DNA of 64,000 nucleotides from Amborella trichopoda (taxonomy: Eukaryota > Streptophyta > Magnoliopsida > Amborellales > Amborellaceae), in NCBI RefSeq assembly GCF_000471905.2, contig NW_006497672.1:637221-701220 (forward strand). Direction: 5' to 3'. How positions within the stretch are numbered: the first letter of the stretch is position 1; every line of letters begins with the position of its first letter. The position numbers were made by a program, and so were the translations under genes. Positions 57,501-64,000 of this stretch are shown piece after piece. Below the pieces are notes generated by a model. That model saw only the letters and a program-made list of their open reading frames with translations. It was not told the origin of the DNA and ran no database searches.

Positions 57501-60500
57501 GTTATTACTACTATTAACGTAAACGTTAAGTTAGTTACGTTTAGGAACGAACGTAACGTAACCGGAACCAACCATTTTTACTTGTATTTTTTTTAAAAAG
57601 AAAAAAAAAATCCTGATATGTGTAATTTCTAAAAAAACGTATTATTTCCATAAAAAAAATCATAACAGAGAAAACCCCTGTTCCTGCAAATTTCATAATC
57701 TTCATGTTCCTGAAAAAACGTATTATTTCCATCAACAAACCTAATCTTCATGTTCCTGCAAATTTCATAATCTTCATGCTCCTGAAAACCCCCATCCCCA
57801 AGAACCCCATTTGATTTTCTGTCTAGCAGAGAAAACCCCCATCCCCAATTTTGAGCTTTTCCAAACTCACAAAGCAAACCCCCATCCCCAATTTTGAAGA
57901 AGCATACCCTGTTTTCAATGAAACGCAGGTCTTTCAAAGACCTTGCTGTTCTATCGAGCTTCCTTATTAGTGAGATCAAGGGAGAAGAGAGTTCTATCGC
58001 GCTTCTTCCTCTTTCTCAAGTCTTCCAAAGCCTTGCTCCATCTTTTTCCCAAAAGTTTTAAAGCTCACAAATGGTTTTGAAGAAGCGGTTTTCAATGAAA
58101 ACAACTATATAAAGTATAAAGTAACCTTTATATTAACCATAGTTATAAGTGACTTAACCATAGTTAAAGCATTTAAAGATAAAAAAAAAATTGTGCATTT
58201 TTTTGGGTATATTGATATTTGCTAAAGTATTTAAGTAGATTTGGGTTTTTAAAGTAGATTTTGGGTATGTTGATATTGAAGTAGATTTGATATTTGTTGA
58301 TATTTAATTGTGCCGTTTTTTTTTGGGTATAGTGATATTTAAGTAGATTTGATATTTGTTGAAGTATTCAATGTGAAGATTTATATGGTGTATGTTGGGT
58401 ATGTTGATATTTAAAGAGATTTGATATTTGTAAAAAAAAATTGTGCCTTTTTTTGGGTATGTTGATATTTAAGTAGATATGATATTTGTTGAAGTATTTA
58501 ATGTGAAAATTTATATGGTGTACTTATTTTTGGTTTTTTTAAGTGGTTGTGATCTTTGTTAAATTATTTAATGTGAAAATTTATATCGTGTATTTTTTTT
58601 TTTGGTATGAAGTAGTTGTGATCTTTGTTAACTTATCCGATTTTTTTACTCCAATTTTTTTAGCCTAGTCCGATATATTGGTGATATCTTTACATGAAGT
58701 ATTTTTGCCGATCTGTATTTTTTATTTGATATTTTCATCCGATTTTTTAAAATAAAAACGATTTTTTCCCGATTTTAAGGTAAGCCGATTTATTGAAAAT
58801 TCCCGACTTGCCAACTATGGTCATGCCACGACCTTTCTCAAAATCATTCTTGGGTGGTTGCTTCTGTCCCTTTTCAATCTCCTATATCATGTGTGGTCAT
58901 TCAACTTCAAACTTTACAAATCCATTGTTATGAACCTTCGGGGGCCACACGCATTCTGTGATTGCACGTCATCGTGAAGTCCTTTGGTTGGAATCCCCTC
59001 TTCTCTTTAAAATTTGTTCACATGACAAACATGAAGAACTATCATTTCCTACAAAATGTTGAATTGCCTGGTAATTACAGAATAAGTTTTACAAGATTAG
59101 GGTATTAATATCCTATTTGTTGCTCTGGCAGAAGAATGAGGCTGCAATAGTTTTTTTAAATTTAGAGTCTTGGATGTACTAAACATATCTTAAGGAGGTC
59201 TAGACATTATTGAACTGATTTGGTCTTGTAGGCTTCCAGGTTTAGCGTGAGTGGATCACTGATATGTTGTTAACTGATAAAAAGTTAAATTTGATTATTC
59301 AGAGTGATGGTTCGTGAAGTGGTATGTAATGAGACAAGTTTGTAGCAACCTGCCTAGAACAGTTGTTAATGGTCGACAATTGGATGATATATTGGCCTAT
59401 GGTAAGAACTTGGACATGCACGTGTCACCTAATGATATTCTTCTAGGGGATGTTAAGATGTACTCTGGCATTGAAAGAGAAGTGATCCTTTTCCTTTATG
59501 AAAGGGTAGGCCATTATTTTTGCATTATCTTTGCAGAGGTTTGGGATAAGATTGTGGTCATGTTTGGAAGGTAGGATGGAGCCAATCAATAAAAATAGGG
59601 CATTGCATGGGGAAGCCCAGCTTTATATTATAAACGATAAACAGGCAGCAGATGATATATTTTCTCTTCTAGTATTTGTGGGATATCAATGTTTCTGATG
59701 ATTTTCAGGGCTTCTAGGTGTATTTCCAGTCCATGTTTCTTACAAACTAAACATTCAATTCATATGGAATAGGGCTTGGGTTTGAGTGGCTAGCAGTTGA
59801 CATAAGCAACATTACATCCCAAGTTCCACTCCTACAACTGAACTATCCAAAAAAAAAAACACCTGCAATTGATATGTAAGGCAGGACAAGATGCCTCTTA
59901 TTTTCAAAATTTTCTTATTAAATTTTGGGGTTGTATTTTTTGCAATTTTCTAGGGTTATGTTTTAGGGATTTTAAGTTTTTTTAAAGGAATTCTAGATTT
60001 TTTTTTTTAGGATTTTAGAAGTTGTTTAGAAAAATATTGAAGTGCTTATGGAATATTTTGTTTTATTAGGGGTAAACATGTTATTACGAATTTTATTTTT
60101 AAGTTAGGACTATTTAGTCAATTTTCTTTTGCTATTTTGGACTTTGTACCTCAATTAAAATATAAATAGAGGTATGTGGGGTCTTTATGGCTCAATCGAG
60201 TGACTTGTTTAGCTTTTGTGTTTTGGTGTACCCTGGTTAGGGTTTTGTGTAGGAGAACAAGCTCATATATTTTTTTTTTGTTTTTTTCAGGAGATTGCTT
60301 GTGTTTTGCTTGAAAATTGCTGTTTTTCTGTTCTTCAATTATCCTACATCAATTTGGTATTAGAGCCTAGGTTTCTTGAACAACCCAGCCAGGGAACTAC
60401 AACTAAGTCTAGGGTTTGTTGACTTTGGGTTAAGGTTTGTTGATTTGGCCAAAATTTTGGTTATTTTAGTGCTGAATTTGCCAATTTCAGCCTAGATCTT

Positions 60501-63342
60501 ACTGATTTCAGCTAGGTTTTATTGATTTTCTACCTTGGGTTTGCAATTTCAGTAAGCTCATGGCAGCGAGAAGGGGCTGTGGAAGAGGTTTTTCATAGAT
60601 CTATACCATGATCCAAGGGTTGAGGCGATTGAAGACCTCAGAAGGCAAGTGCACAGTTGGTGTAGAAGTTAGCGAGTATCAATCATGGGCAAGACGGTGA
60701 TCTTTTGGCCCAAGAAGATCTCGAGTACAATCTGTTTCATTGTTGTGTTCCTCGTGTAGAGTCAGGACAATGATGGAAGGCCTAAGCGTGGGAGGCACCA
60801 CTCTAGGGATTCTGACATGAAGGTTGATATTCCCAATTTTGATGGTTAATCCTCAAGCTAGGAGTTTATAGGCTGGTTAAACACTATAGAAGGAGTTTTG
60901 GTTATAAGGAGGTCCCCCCAAAAATAAAAAATTATTGCCATAAAATTGAAGAAAGGTGCCTCGGCATGGTAGAATCAACTTAGGGCTAGAAAGGAGAAAA
61001 TGGAAAAGCCCAAAATTAATACTTGGGAGAAGATGAAAAATAAATTGAAGGAAAAATACTACCTGAAAATGATCTGCAGTTCCTTTACCAAAGGACAAAT
61101 AACCTTTGTCAAGGAGTAAAAATTGTGGGAGTAAAAATTGTGGAAGGGTACGTATATGACTTTCATCAGTTGATGGCTTGAAGTGATTGGGTTGAAACTT
61201 GAAAGAAAGGAATTAAGCCCTAGCTCTCTTTGTTGGTGGGCTGAGAACATCAATACAACTATGTTGGTGGGCTGAGAACATCAATACAAGATGTGGCGGT
61301 GCTACAATGCTACTGGGCCTTAGATGAAGCTTAAAACCCTACGGCCAAGGTTGAGGATCAACAAAGGCCCCCATAGTCTAGGTGGGCCACTGCTTAGGGT
61401 GGTACAAGTGGTCGTGGAATTTTTCCCTAGTGTGGCTGGACAGATCTCACGGCATGAAACTGCAGGATACTGTGGGTGTTGGGGGCAATTCTTGTCGGGT
61501 GAATCGCTCAAATAGCAATTTTATGAAGTACTTTTAAGTTTTCGGTAATCGGCCATGTCTCTTCTCAGCGCCCAATTAGGAAAATTTATGAACCTTTCTG
61601 AGGAAGTTTTAGAAGAGGACAACAAGCTATGATTTGATGGAGTCCCTATTTATGATGAGGTACCTGAAGAAGATTGAGCCTAAAGTGACATTTAGTGACC
61701 ATGGGTAAGCCCTGGTGATTTGGTGCAGCATGATCACACCTCAGGCAGTGGAGAAGAAGAGTGGTTGCTCATAGATATCTTCCACACTCAATACACCACA
61801 TATGGGAAGGTTTTGTAATGTCATGATTGATGGAGGAAGCTGCAAGAATATTGGTTGTATCCAAAGTCAACAGGTTGTAGATTGGGATTTGCAACCAATC
61901 TACGATACATACACGGATGATCAACAAGATCTCTTGGGAGATCTGATTTACGAAAAGATTCAAGAAGAAGATGAAGATGCTCGGAAGACGATCTTGCTTG
62001 TGAAGCATATGGTGAGGAGACAGTATGGGGACTAATAAAAAACAAGGCCATTGAAGATCTCAAGGATATAGAAGAGGTAAAGCATTCAAGAGATTTAGGG
62101 CATTGGAATCAAAGTAGTGCAACATAAGCATGGTAGAATCATAAACTTCAAATAATAGATATTGAGAAAGCCTTTAAAAGCCAGAAAATTGAGTTCGAAG
62201 TTTCCCTACACAAGTTTAGGGATAGCCAAATTTGATAAATTTGGATTGATTCCTCAATATATATATAAGGATCCATTTTCTTGAGGATTTCTTCTTATCA
62301 CGAACAATCTTTGAGCCAACAAAGAAGAAGGTGTTTTTAGCTGTTGTTCAGTAAAGTAGTTGTAATGGTTATAAAAAATTGTGTTTTATCAGAGGTAAAA
62401 AAATCATTACAAATTTTATTTTTACGTTAGGAATATTTAGTGAGTTATGTGTTTGGCTAAGGCCTTTTGGACTTTGTACCATAATTAAAATATAAATAGA
62501 AGTGCATGGAGATTTTATGGCTCATCTGCATGACTTGTTTTTGAAAAAGAGGAAGCTTTGTGCTTTGGTGTGCTATAGTTAGGGTTTTGTGTAGGAGAAA
62601 CCAGAGGTTTCTTTGGGAGATTGCTTGTGTTTTGCCTGAAAATTGCTGTTTTTCTAATCTTCAATTTTCCCCCATCAATGTGTGCATTGGTTTCATAACT
62701 GTGATATCTCTATTTCCATCTTGGGAAAATTGATCCTTGTAATTTTGTTTTATATAGAAACGCATGGCAGGAACCTTGCATAGTATTCTCCCCACATTGG
62801 AATCTGCGGATTGGTCCAGTTGTTCATTTACTTCGACGTTGGCGGGGGAATGAAAAATGTTTGCTTGTTATAGAGGTATTCTTTGTAACTTTCTTATTTT
62901 GGGAATGCATGTTATATCTAATGGACTGTGGTATACTTGTAATCTGTTGGGATTATCACTATCCAGCAAATGATGGATGGTGATGGGGAGAGAGTGCAAC
63001 CCACAATTGAGATCATGTCCTGTTCTGGTGGCTTCCATTATCTCCCCATCAACATCAATGATTTCATTGGATGGTAATGAACCAACGGACGCTGGTTCCA
63101 AATAGTTCATTGGATCATAGCATACTTCGGTTTTTTATATCTGGGAAATGACTGAGCCAAATTGCTCAAAATGTTTTATGATATACTTCACAAATCTAGC
63201 TGCTGCAATTGTTCAAGCCACATTTTGATGCTGGAAGCCATTTTATTAACTTGCAGCATATGATGGATACTGATATAGCCCTCTTGCCTTTCAAGCCTTT
63301 AGCGATGAAGGTCCTCCAATGTTCTTTTTTGTCTGGCATAAG
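41531..63342 (+). CDS. INTS9: Integrator complex subunit 9 homologue, nine exons visible, 3' end outside window
   Basis: Exons 41531-41539, 41756-42169, 42605-42819, 44124-44432, 44545-44758, 47902-47994, 48262-48353, 62758-62875 and 63257-63342 join in one frame of about 516 codons with GT-AG borders throughout. In the family, INTS9 is the inactive metallo-beta-lactamase/beta-CASP partner of the INTS11 endonuclease in the nuclear Integrator complex, which processes snRNA 3' ends and attenuates transcription. The order of conserved blocks follows plant and animal INTS9: N-terminal MBL strands, '[20 protein letters not shown]', '[11 protein letters not shown]', '[14 protein letters not shown]' and '[15 protein letters not shown]'. 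Where catalytic paralogues have HxHxDH, this one has '[10 protein letters not shown]', so it lacks the zinc ligands. The C-terminal part (about 180 residues in homologues) is missing from the window. Confidence 0.92.
41756..42169 (+). CDS. INTS9: INTS9-type exon 2 (N-terminal MBL fold)
   Basis: Acceptor TTTCAG, donor GTATTT, 138 codons. It carries '[20 protein letters not shown]', then an acidic insert with a basic patch '[12 protein letters not shown]' that could be a nuclear localisation signal. It then has the pseudo-active-site strand '[19 protein letters not shown]' without His ligands. Confidence 0.92.
42605..42819 (+). CDS. INTS9: INTS9-type exon 3
   Basis: 215 bases, phase-2 end (AG|GTGAAG). 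It encodes the helix after the second MBL motif, '[18 protein letters not shown]', plus a plant-type insert with '[20 protein letters not shown]'. Intron 2 (42170-42604) is plain AT-rich. Confidence 0.92.
44124..44432 (+). CDS. INTS9: INTS9-type exon 4
   Basis: The acceptor is the upstream AG of 'gtgtcag|tgcag'; using the second AG would break the frame. It encodes '[20 protein letters not shown]' and '[20 protein letters not shown]', strands and loop of the MBL core. Phase-2 end. Intron 3 (42820-44123, 1.3 kb) shows no gene. Confidence 0.92.
44545..44758 (+). CDS. INTS9: INTS9-type exon 5 (start of beta-CASP region)
   Basis: 214 bases, ends in phase 0 (AAG|GTATCG). It encodes '[20 protein letters not shown]' followed by '[18 protein letters not shown]', the glycine-rich strand and helix that open the beta-CASP domain. 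Intron 4 is only 112 bases. Confidence 0.9.
45811..46191. mobile_element. MITE-like inverted repeat in INTS9-type intron 5
   Basis: Arms 45811-45854 ('tataaggctgaggcccaaaa'...) and 46149-46191 (complement of '...agggcctcacccttatataa') match over about 43 bases with a handful of differences, about 290 bases apart. No coding capacity. Confidence 0.6.
46549..46867. mobile_element. Second MITE-like inverted repeat in intron 5
   Basis: Arms 46549-46572 ('caaaataagtaaagcctcac') and 46846-46867 (complement of 'gaggtgaggctttattttg') lie about 275 bases apart. The 'gcctcacc' core is shared with the neighbouring element at 46170, so they are probably the same family. The rest of intron 5 (46868-47901) has only short local duplications near 47205-47440. 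Confidence 0.5.
47902..47994 (+). CDS. INTS9: INTS9-type exon 6
   Basis: 31 codons, phase 0 at both ends, acceptor ATGCAG and donor GTGTCA. It encodes '[20 protein letters not shown]' and '[11 protein letters not shown]', matching the beta-CASP 'EWLC' helix. Intron 5 (44759-47901, 3.1 kb) holds two MITE-like inverted repeats. Confidence 0.92.
48262..48353 (+). CDS. INTS9: INTS9-type exon 7
   Basis: 92 bases, phase-2 end (CTA AT|GTGAGA). It encodes '[20 protein letters not shown]' then '[10 protein letters not shown]'. The 14.4-kb intron 7 follows. Confidence 0.88.
48520..48792 (+). other. Exon-like open stretch, unknown origin
   Basis: After a TTTTGATCAG that could act as acceptor, 91 codons stay open to a TAG. 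They look like real protein ('[14 protein letters not shown]', '[18 protein letters not shown]', '[11 protein letters not shown]'), well mixed and not repetitive. I do not recognise it. It could be a captured gene fragment or part of the transposon. Retained in the INTS9-type mRNA it would not continue the conserved order. Confidence 0.35.
49112..51927 (-). pseudogene. Plant mobile domain (PMD, aminotransferase-like) pseudogene
   Basis: The best part is 50764-50000, 254 open codons, with '[20 protein letters not shown]', '[13 protein letters not shown]', '[18 protein letters not shown]' and '[15 protein letters not shown]'. This is the block order of the plant mobile domain found in host MAIN/MAIL proteins and in many plant transposons. 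The same frame continues upstream to 51010 with three stops ('[18 protein letters not shown]' before the first). Upstream 51927-51370 is another frame-consistent segment with one stop. Downstream, 49928-49641 continues after a frameshift, and 49615-49112 is a Lys/Pro/Ser-rich tail ('[19 protein letters not shown]'). Not expressible as one protein. Confidence 0.7.
51928..52320 (-). promoter_or_regulatory. Presumed leader/promoter of the PMD pseudogene
   Basis: Read on the - strand it has an AT-rich stretch, three 'tttttcacc' repeats (about 51995-52018) and a GA-rich leader before the first open segment. No clear TATA box. Confidence 0.3.
52355..53030 (+). repeat. CT-rich hairpin array with CCCATGGC-type stems
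   Basis: Repeated 'gcccacggcttagccgtgggc'-type units, spaced roughly 50-75 bases. Examples are a perfect 9-bp stem with a 3-base loop at 52800-52820 (GCCCATGGC-tta-GCCATGGGC) and 52667-52689 (TGCCCACGG/CTGTGGGCA, one G-U). Same architecture as the L1 array at 743-1558 with unrelated stem sequence. Confidence 0.8.
53760..55458 (-). repeat. LTR L6 of element 5
   Basis: It starts like L5 (TGTT.......TTTTTGACG). On the - strand a TATA-like 'caaatatagg' lies near 54705, followed by a long CT tract and small hairpins such as CGG-cctaa-CCG (54500) and related copies near 54450 and 54355. The long open frames over 53800-54780 are low-complexity. Confidence 0.55.
54520..54560 (+). repeat. (GA)n microsatellite
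   Basis: About 20 GA dinucleotides inside a 600-base purine-rich zone of LTR L6. Confidence 0.95.
55473..55492 (-). promoter_or_regulatory. Conserved pre-LTR 20-mer (reverse)
   Basis: The reverse complement is 'cttctctcgaagagcaacat', identical to 37321-37340, again 14-15 bases before the LTR start. Confidence 0.7.
55620..56170 (-). repeat. 3' tandem repeats of element 5
   Basis: Four copies of a block of about 60 bases with 'gggggccttgcttaagggc' (55625-55880), then two copies of about 110 bases with 'ttggggcttgaaccccagtc' (55955-56165). The latter contains a GGGG-cttgaa-CCCC inverted repeat. Such repeats precede the LTR in all elements here. Confidence 0.8.
57100..57256 (+). mobile_element. 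Ty1/copia pol fragment
   Basis: In one frame the residues read '[20 protein letters not shown]' then '[12 protein letters not shown]'. This matches the end of copia integrase, where K-C-V-F-L-G-Y-S is conserved. It is cut by the TIR element at 57257. Confidence 0.55.
57257..58819. mobile_element. Non-autonomous TIR transposon with 8-bp target duplication
   Basis: Ends 'cgtagttagcaaattgg' and the complement of 'ccgacttgccaactatg' are imperfect inverted repeats of about 17 bases. The flanks GTCATGCC (57249-57256) and GTCATGCC (58820-58827) are identical, as expected for hAT-type insertion. The inside has a 20-N gap, GTT-AAC-rich stretches and a tandem repeat of about 115-130 bp (58190-58640, 'gatatttaagtagatttgat' cores). 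No transposase is seen. Confidence 0.65.
57479..57498. other. Assembly gap of 20 N
   Basis: A short run of N inside the TIR element. A 20-base gap is often a placeholder of unknown true size. Confidence 0.99.
60356..60373 (+). other. Primer-binding site, initiator-Met type
   Basis: 'ttggtattagagcctagg' differs by one C-to-T change from the common plant TGGTATCAGAGCC start. It follows the 5' repeat directly. Confidence 0.7.
60560..61080 (+). pseudogene. Gypsy gag pseudogene (chromovirus type)
   Basis: A decayed frame with stops carries 'RGRGFS', '[17 protein letters not shown]', '[10 protein letters not shown]', '[20 protein letters not shown]' and '[14 protein letters not shown]'. The DIPxFDG...WLNTVExVFxYKxVP and TWEKMKxxLKxKY phrases are typical of plant chromovirus gag. 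Not functional. Confidence 0.7.
61780..62035 (+). pseudogene. Retropepsin remnant and fused tail
   Basis: '[11 protein letters not shown]' (about 61818-61850) is the D-[SG]-G active-site strand of gypsy protease. Instead of the rest of protease and reverse transcriptase, an acidic tail ('[20 protein letters not shown]') follows at once, so an internal deletion is likely. The 62040-62380 stretch is unassigned. Confidence 0.6.
62758..62875 (+). CDS. INTS9: INTS9-type exon 8
   Basis: 118 bases, acceptor TATATAG, donor GTATTC. The first base completes the codon split by intron 7. It encodes '[20 protein letters not shown]' and '[16 protein letters not shown]', a well-conserved beta-CASP stretch, which shows that the gene resumes after the transposon-filled intron. 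Confidence 0.92.
63257..63342 (+). CDS. INTS9: INTS9-type exon 9 (last in window)
   Basis: 86 bases, acceptor CTTGCAG, donor GTAATC, phase-2 end. It encodes '[20 protein letters not shown]' and 'FLSGIR'. The next conserved block of the family is not found before 64000, so further exons lie to the right; 63343-64000 is intron with nothing else supported. Confidence 0.9.
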
Positions 63343-64000
63343 GTAATCACTGATTTGTTTACTGTTTTTAAATTGATAGGGACTTAGCATTGTTCCACAA
63401 CAATGATGCCTTGTAGTAGTTTTCCTTTTATGAAAACCTAAATGCTTGTTATTGAAATGAATCACGATGTTCTAGGCCCGGCACGAGCATACGTACTATA
63501 ACAATGAGGTGAAAACTTCAAAATTAGAAGTGTATCCATCAACCACTCAGTATAGAAAATATACATTGATTATTCACCCTTCAAAATAGATTTTGGTAGG
63601 TCTAAAAATGGCAATTTATTGTGCAAAAAAAAATTACTGGTCCTGGTATAAATTCAAGTATTTGTCAGCAATATTAAGTTTTGAATATTTCTGTGGGAGT
63701 TATTATTGGACCACAACCTGTCTTTAATAGGTGGCAAGAGACTTCAATGTTGTGTCCTTGTAATTAAAAGTGGCCCTGTAGGTGCCTAGGTAAGGAGGAG
63801 CATCATCTGATCTTGTTCAATTTGAAAAGCCCCACGTGGTTTTCTCAGTAGTTCCAAACTTAAGAAATTTGAGGAAAATTGGCTTGGTTTGTTGGAAAAA
63901 ATTGTTAAAATATATGTACATCATGTATTTGTTTTACATTGATACGTATCAATGACATTTTGCATTTATGTCTATATGTTACCCTTCAAGGGTGCGATGT

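Larger units (their letters stand above)
60058..62678 (+). mobile_element. Small chromovirus-like gypsy derivative
   Basis: Direct repeats 60058-60348 and 62382-62678 are similar ('ggactttgtacc', 'aaaatataaatag', 'tagggttttgtgtaggag', 'gcctgaaaattgctgttttt') and act as LTR ends. A primer-binding site 'ttggtattagagcctagg' (60356-60373) fits initiator methionine tRNA. Between are a decayed gag (60560-61080) and a protease remnant (61780-61850). RT and integrase are missing. Confidence 0.65.
48354..62757 (+). other. INTS9-type intron 7, 14.4 kb, filled with transposons
   Basis: The borders are GTGAGA and TATATAG. Contents in order: an exon-like stretch (48520-48792), a truncated Tat-like element with antisense PMD (about 48920-53560), an inverted LTR and 3' region of a second element (53760-56770), a copia fragment (57100-57256) split by a TIR element (57257-58819), and a chromovirus-like derivative (about 60058-62678). 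The 58828-60057 stretch is AT-rich and has a few short frames (for example 59314-59574) that I cannot assign. Confidence 0.8.

Noticed and set aside
59314..59574. 86-codon frame in the AT-rich part of intron 7
   Set aside because: Protein-like in places but no motif, no splice context and no neighbour to support it.

Overview
This window looks like nuclear DNA of a flowering plant with a large, repeat-rich genome. The evidence is an intron-rich gene that recognisably encodes the plant INTS9-type Integrator subunit, Ty3/gypsy and Ty1/copia remnants of plant type, a plant mobile domain (PMD) sequence, MITE-like elements and long (AG)n tracts. I cannot name the species. There are two assembly gaps (34397-35215 and 57479-57498). 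No bacterial, organellar, rRNA, tRNA or CRISPR features were seen.

Left part (1 to about 39.2 kb): a pile of long-LTR Ty3/gypsy elements of Tat/Ogre type, all on the + strand. Element 1 (1-8052) is two LTRs around a non-coding internal region made of tandem repeats. Element 2 (10056-29791) has a 2.5-kb LTR pair, a primer-binding site, gag zinc-knuckle and aspartic-protease remnants, an antisense gene region, and a 3' region full of tandem repeats. It is interrupted by a solo LTR of a second family (13603-16883). Element 3 (29792 to about 39200) has decayed gag, an antisense pseudogene with a TATA box and intron, an assembly gap, a striking long hairpin and A-tract repeats, then a diverged LTR. 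None of the three shows reverse transcriptase or integrase between protease/gag and the antisense gene, so they look non-autonomous.

Middle and right part (about 39.2-64 kb): repeats and MITE-like sequences lead to the INTS9-type gene, + strand, nine exons from 41531 to 63342, continuing past the window. Joined, the visible exons keep one reading frame of about 516 codons with consensus splice sites. Its seventh intron is 14.4 kb and holds a truncated Tat-like element with an antisense PMD pseudogene, an inverted second element, a copia fragment split by a TIR element with an 8-bp target duplication, and a small chromovirus-like gypsy derivative.

The most unusual theme is that three related pol-less elements each carry a different-looking gene in the antisense direction at the same place, between gag/protease and the 3' tandem repeats. 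One keeps a TATA box, a short GT-AG intron and a 286-codon frame broken only by point stops. Other points of note are hairpin arrays in the LTRs, a stem of about 90 bp whose arm differences are almost all G-U compatible, and a chain of ATGA-overlapping upstream ORFs in front of the INTS9-type start codon.
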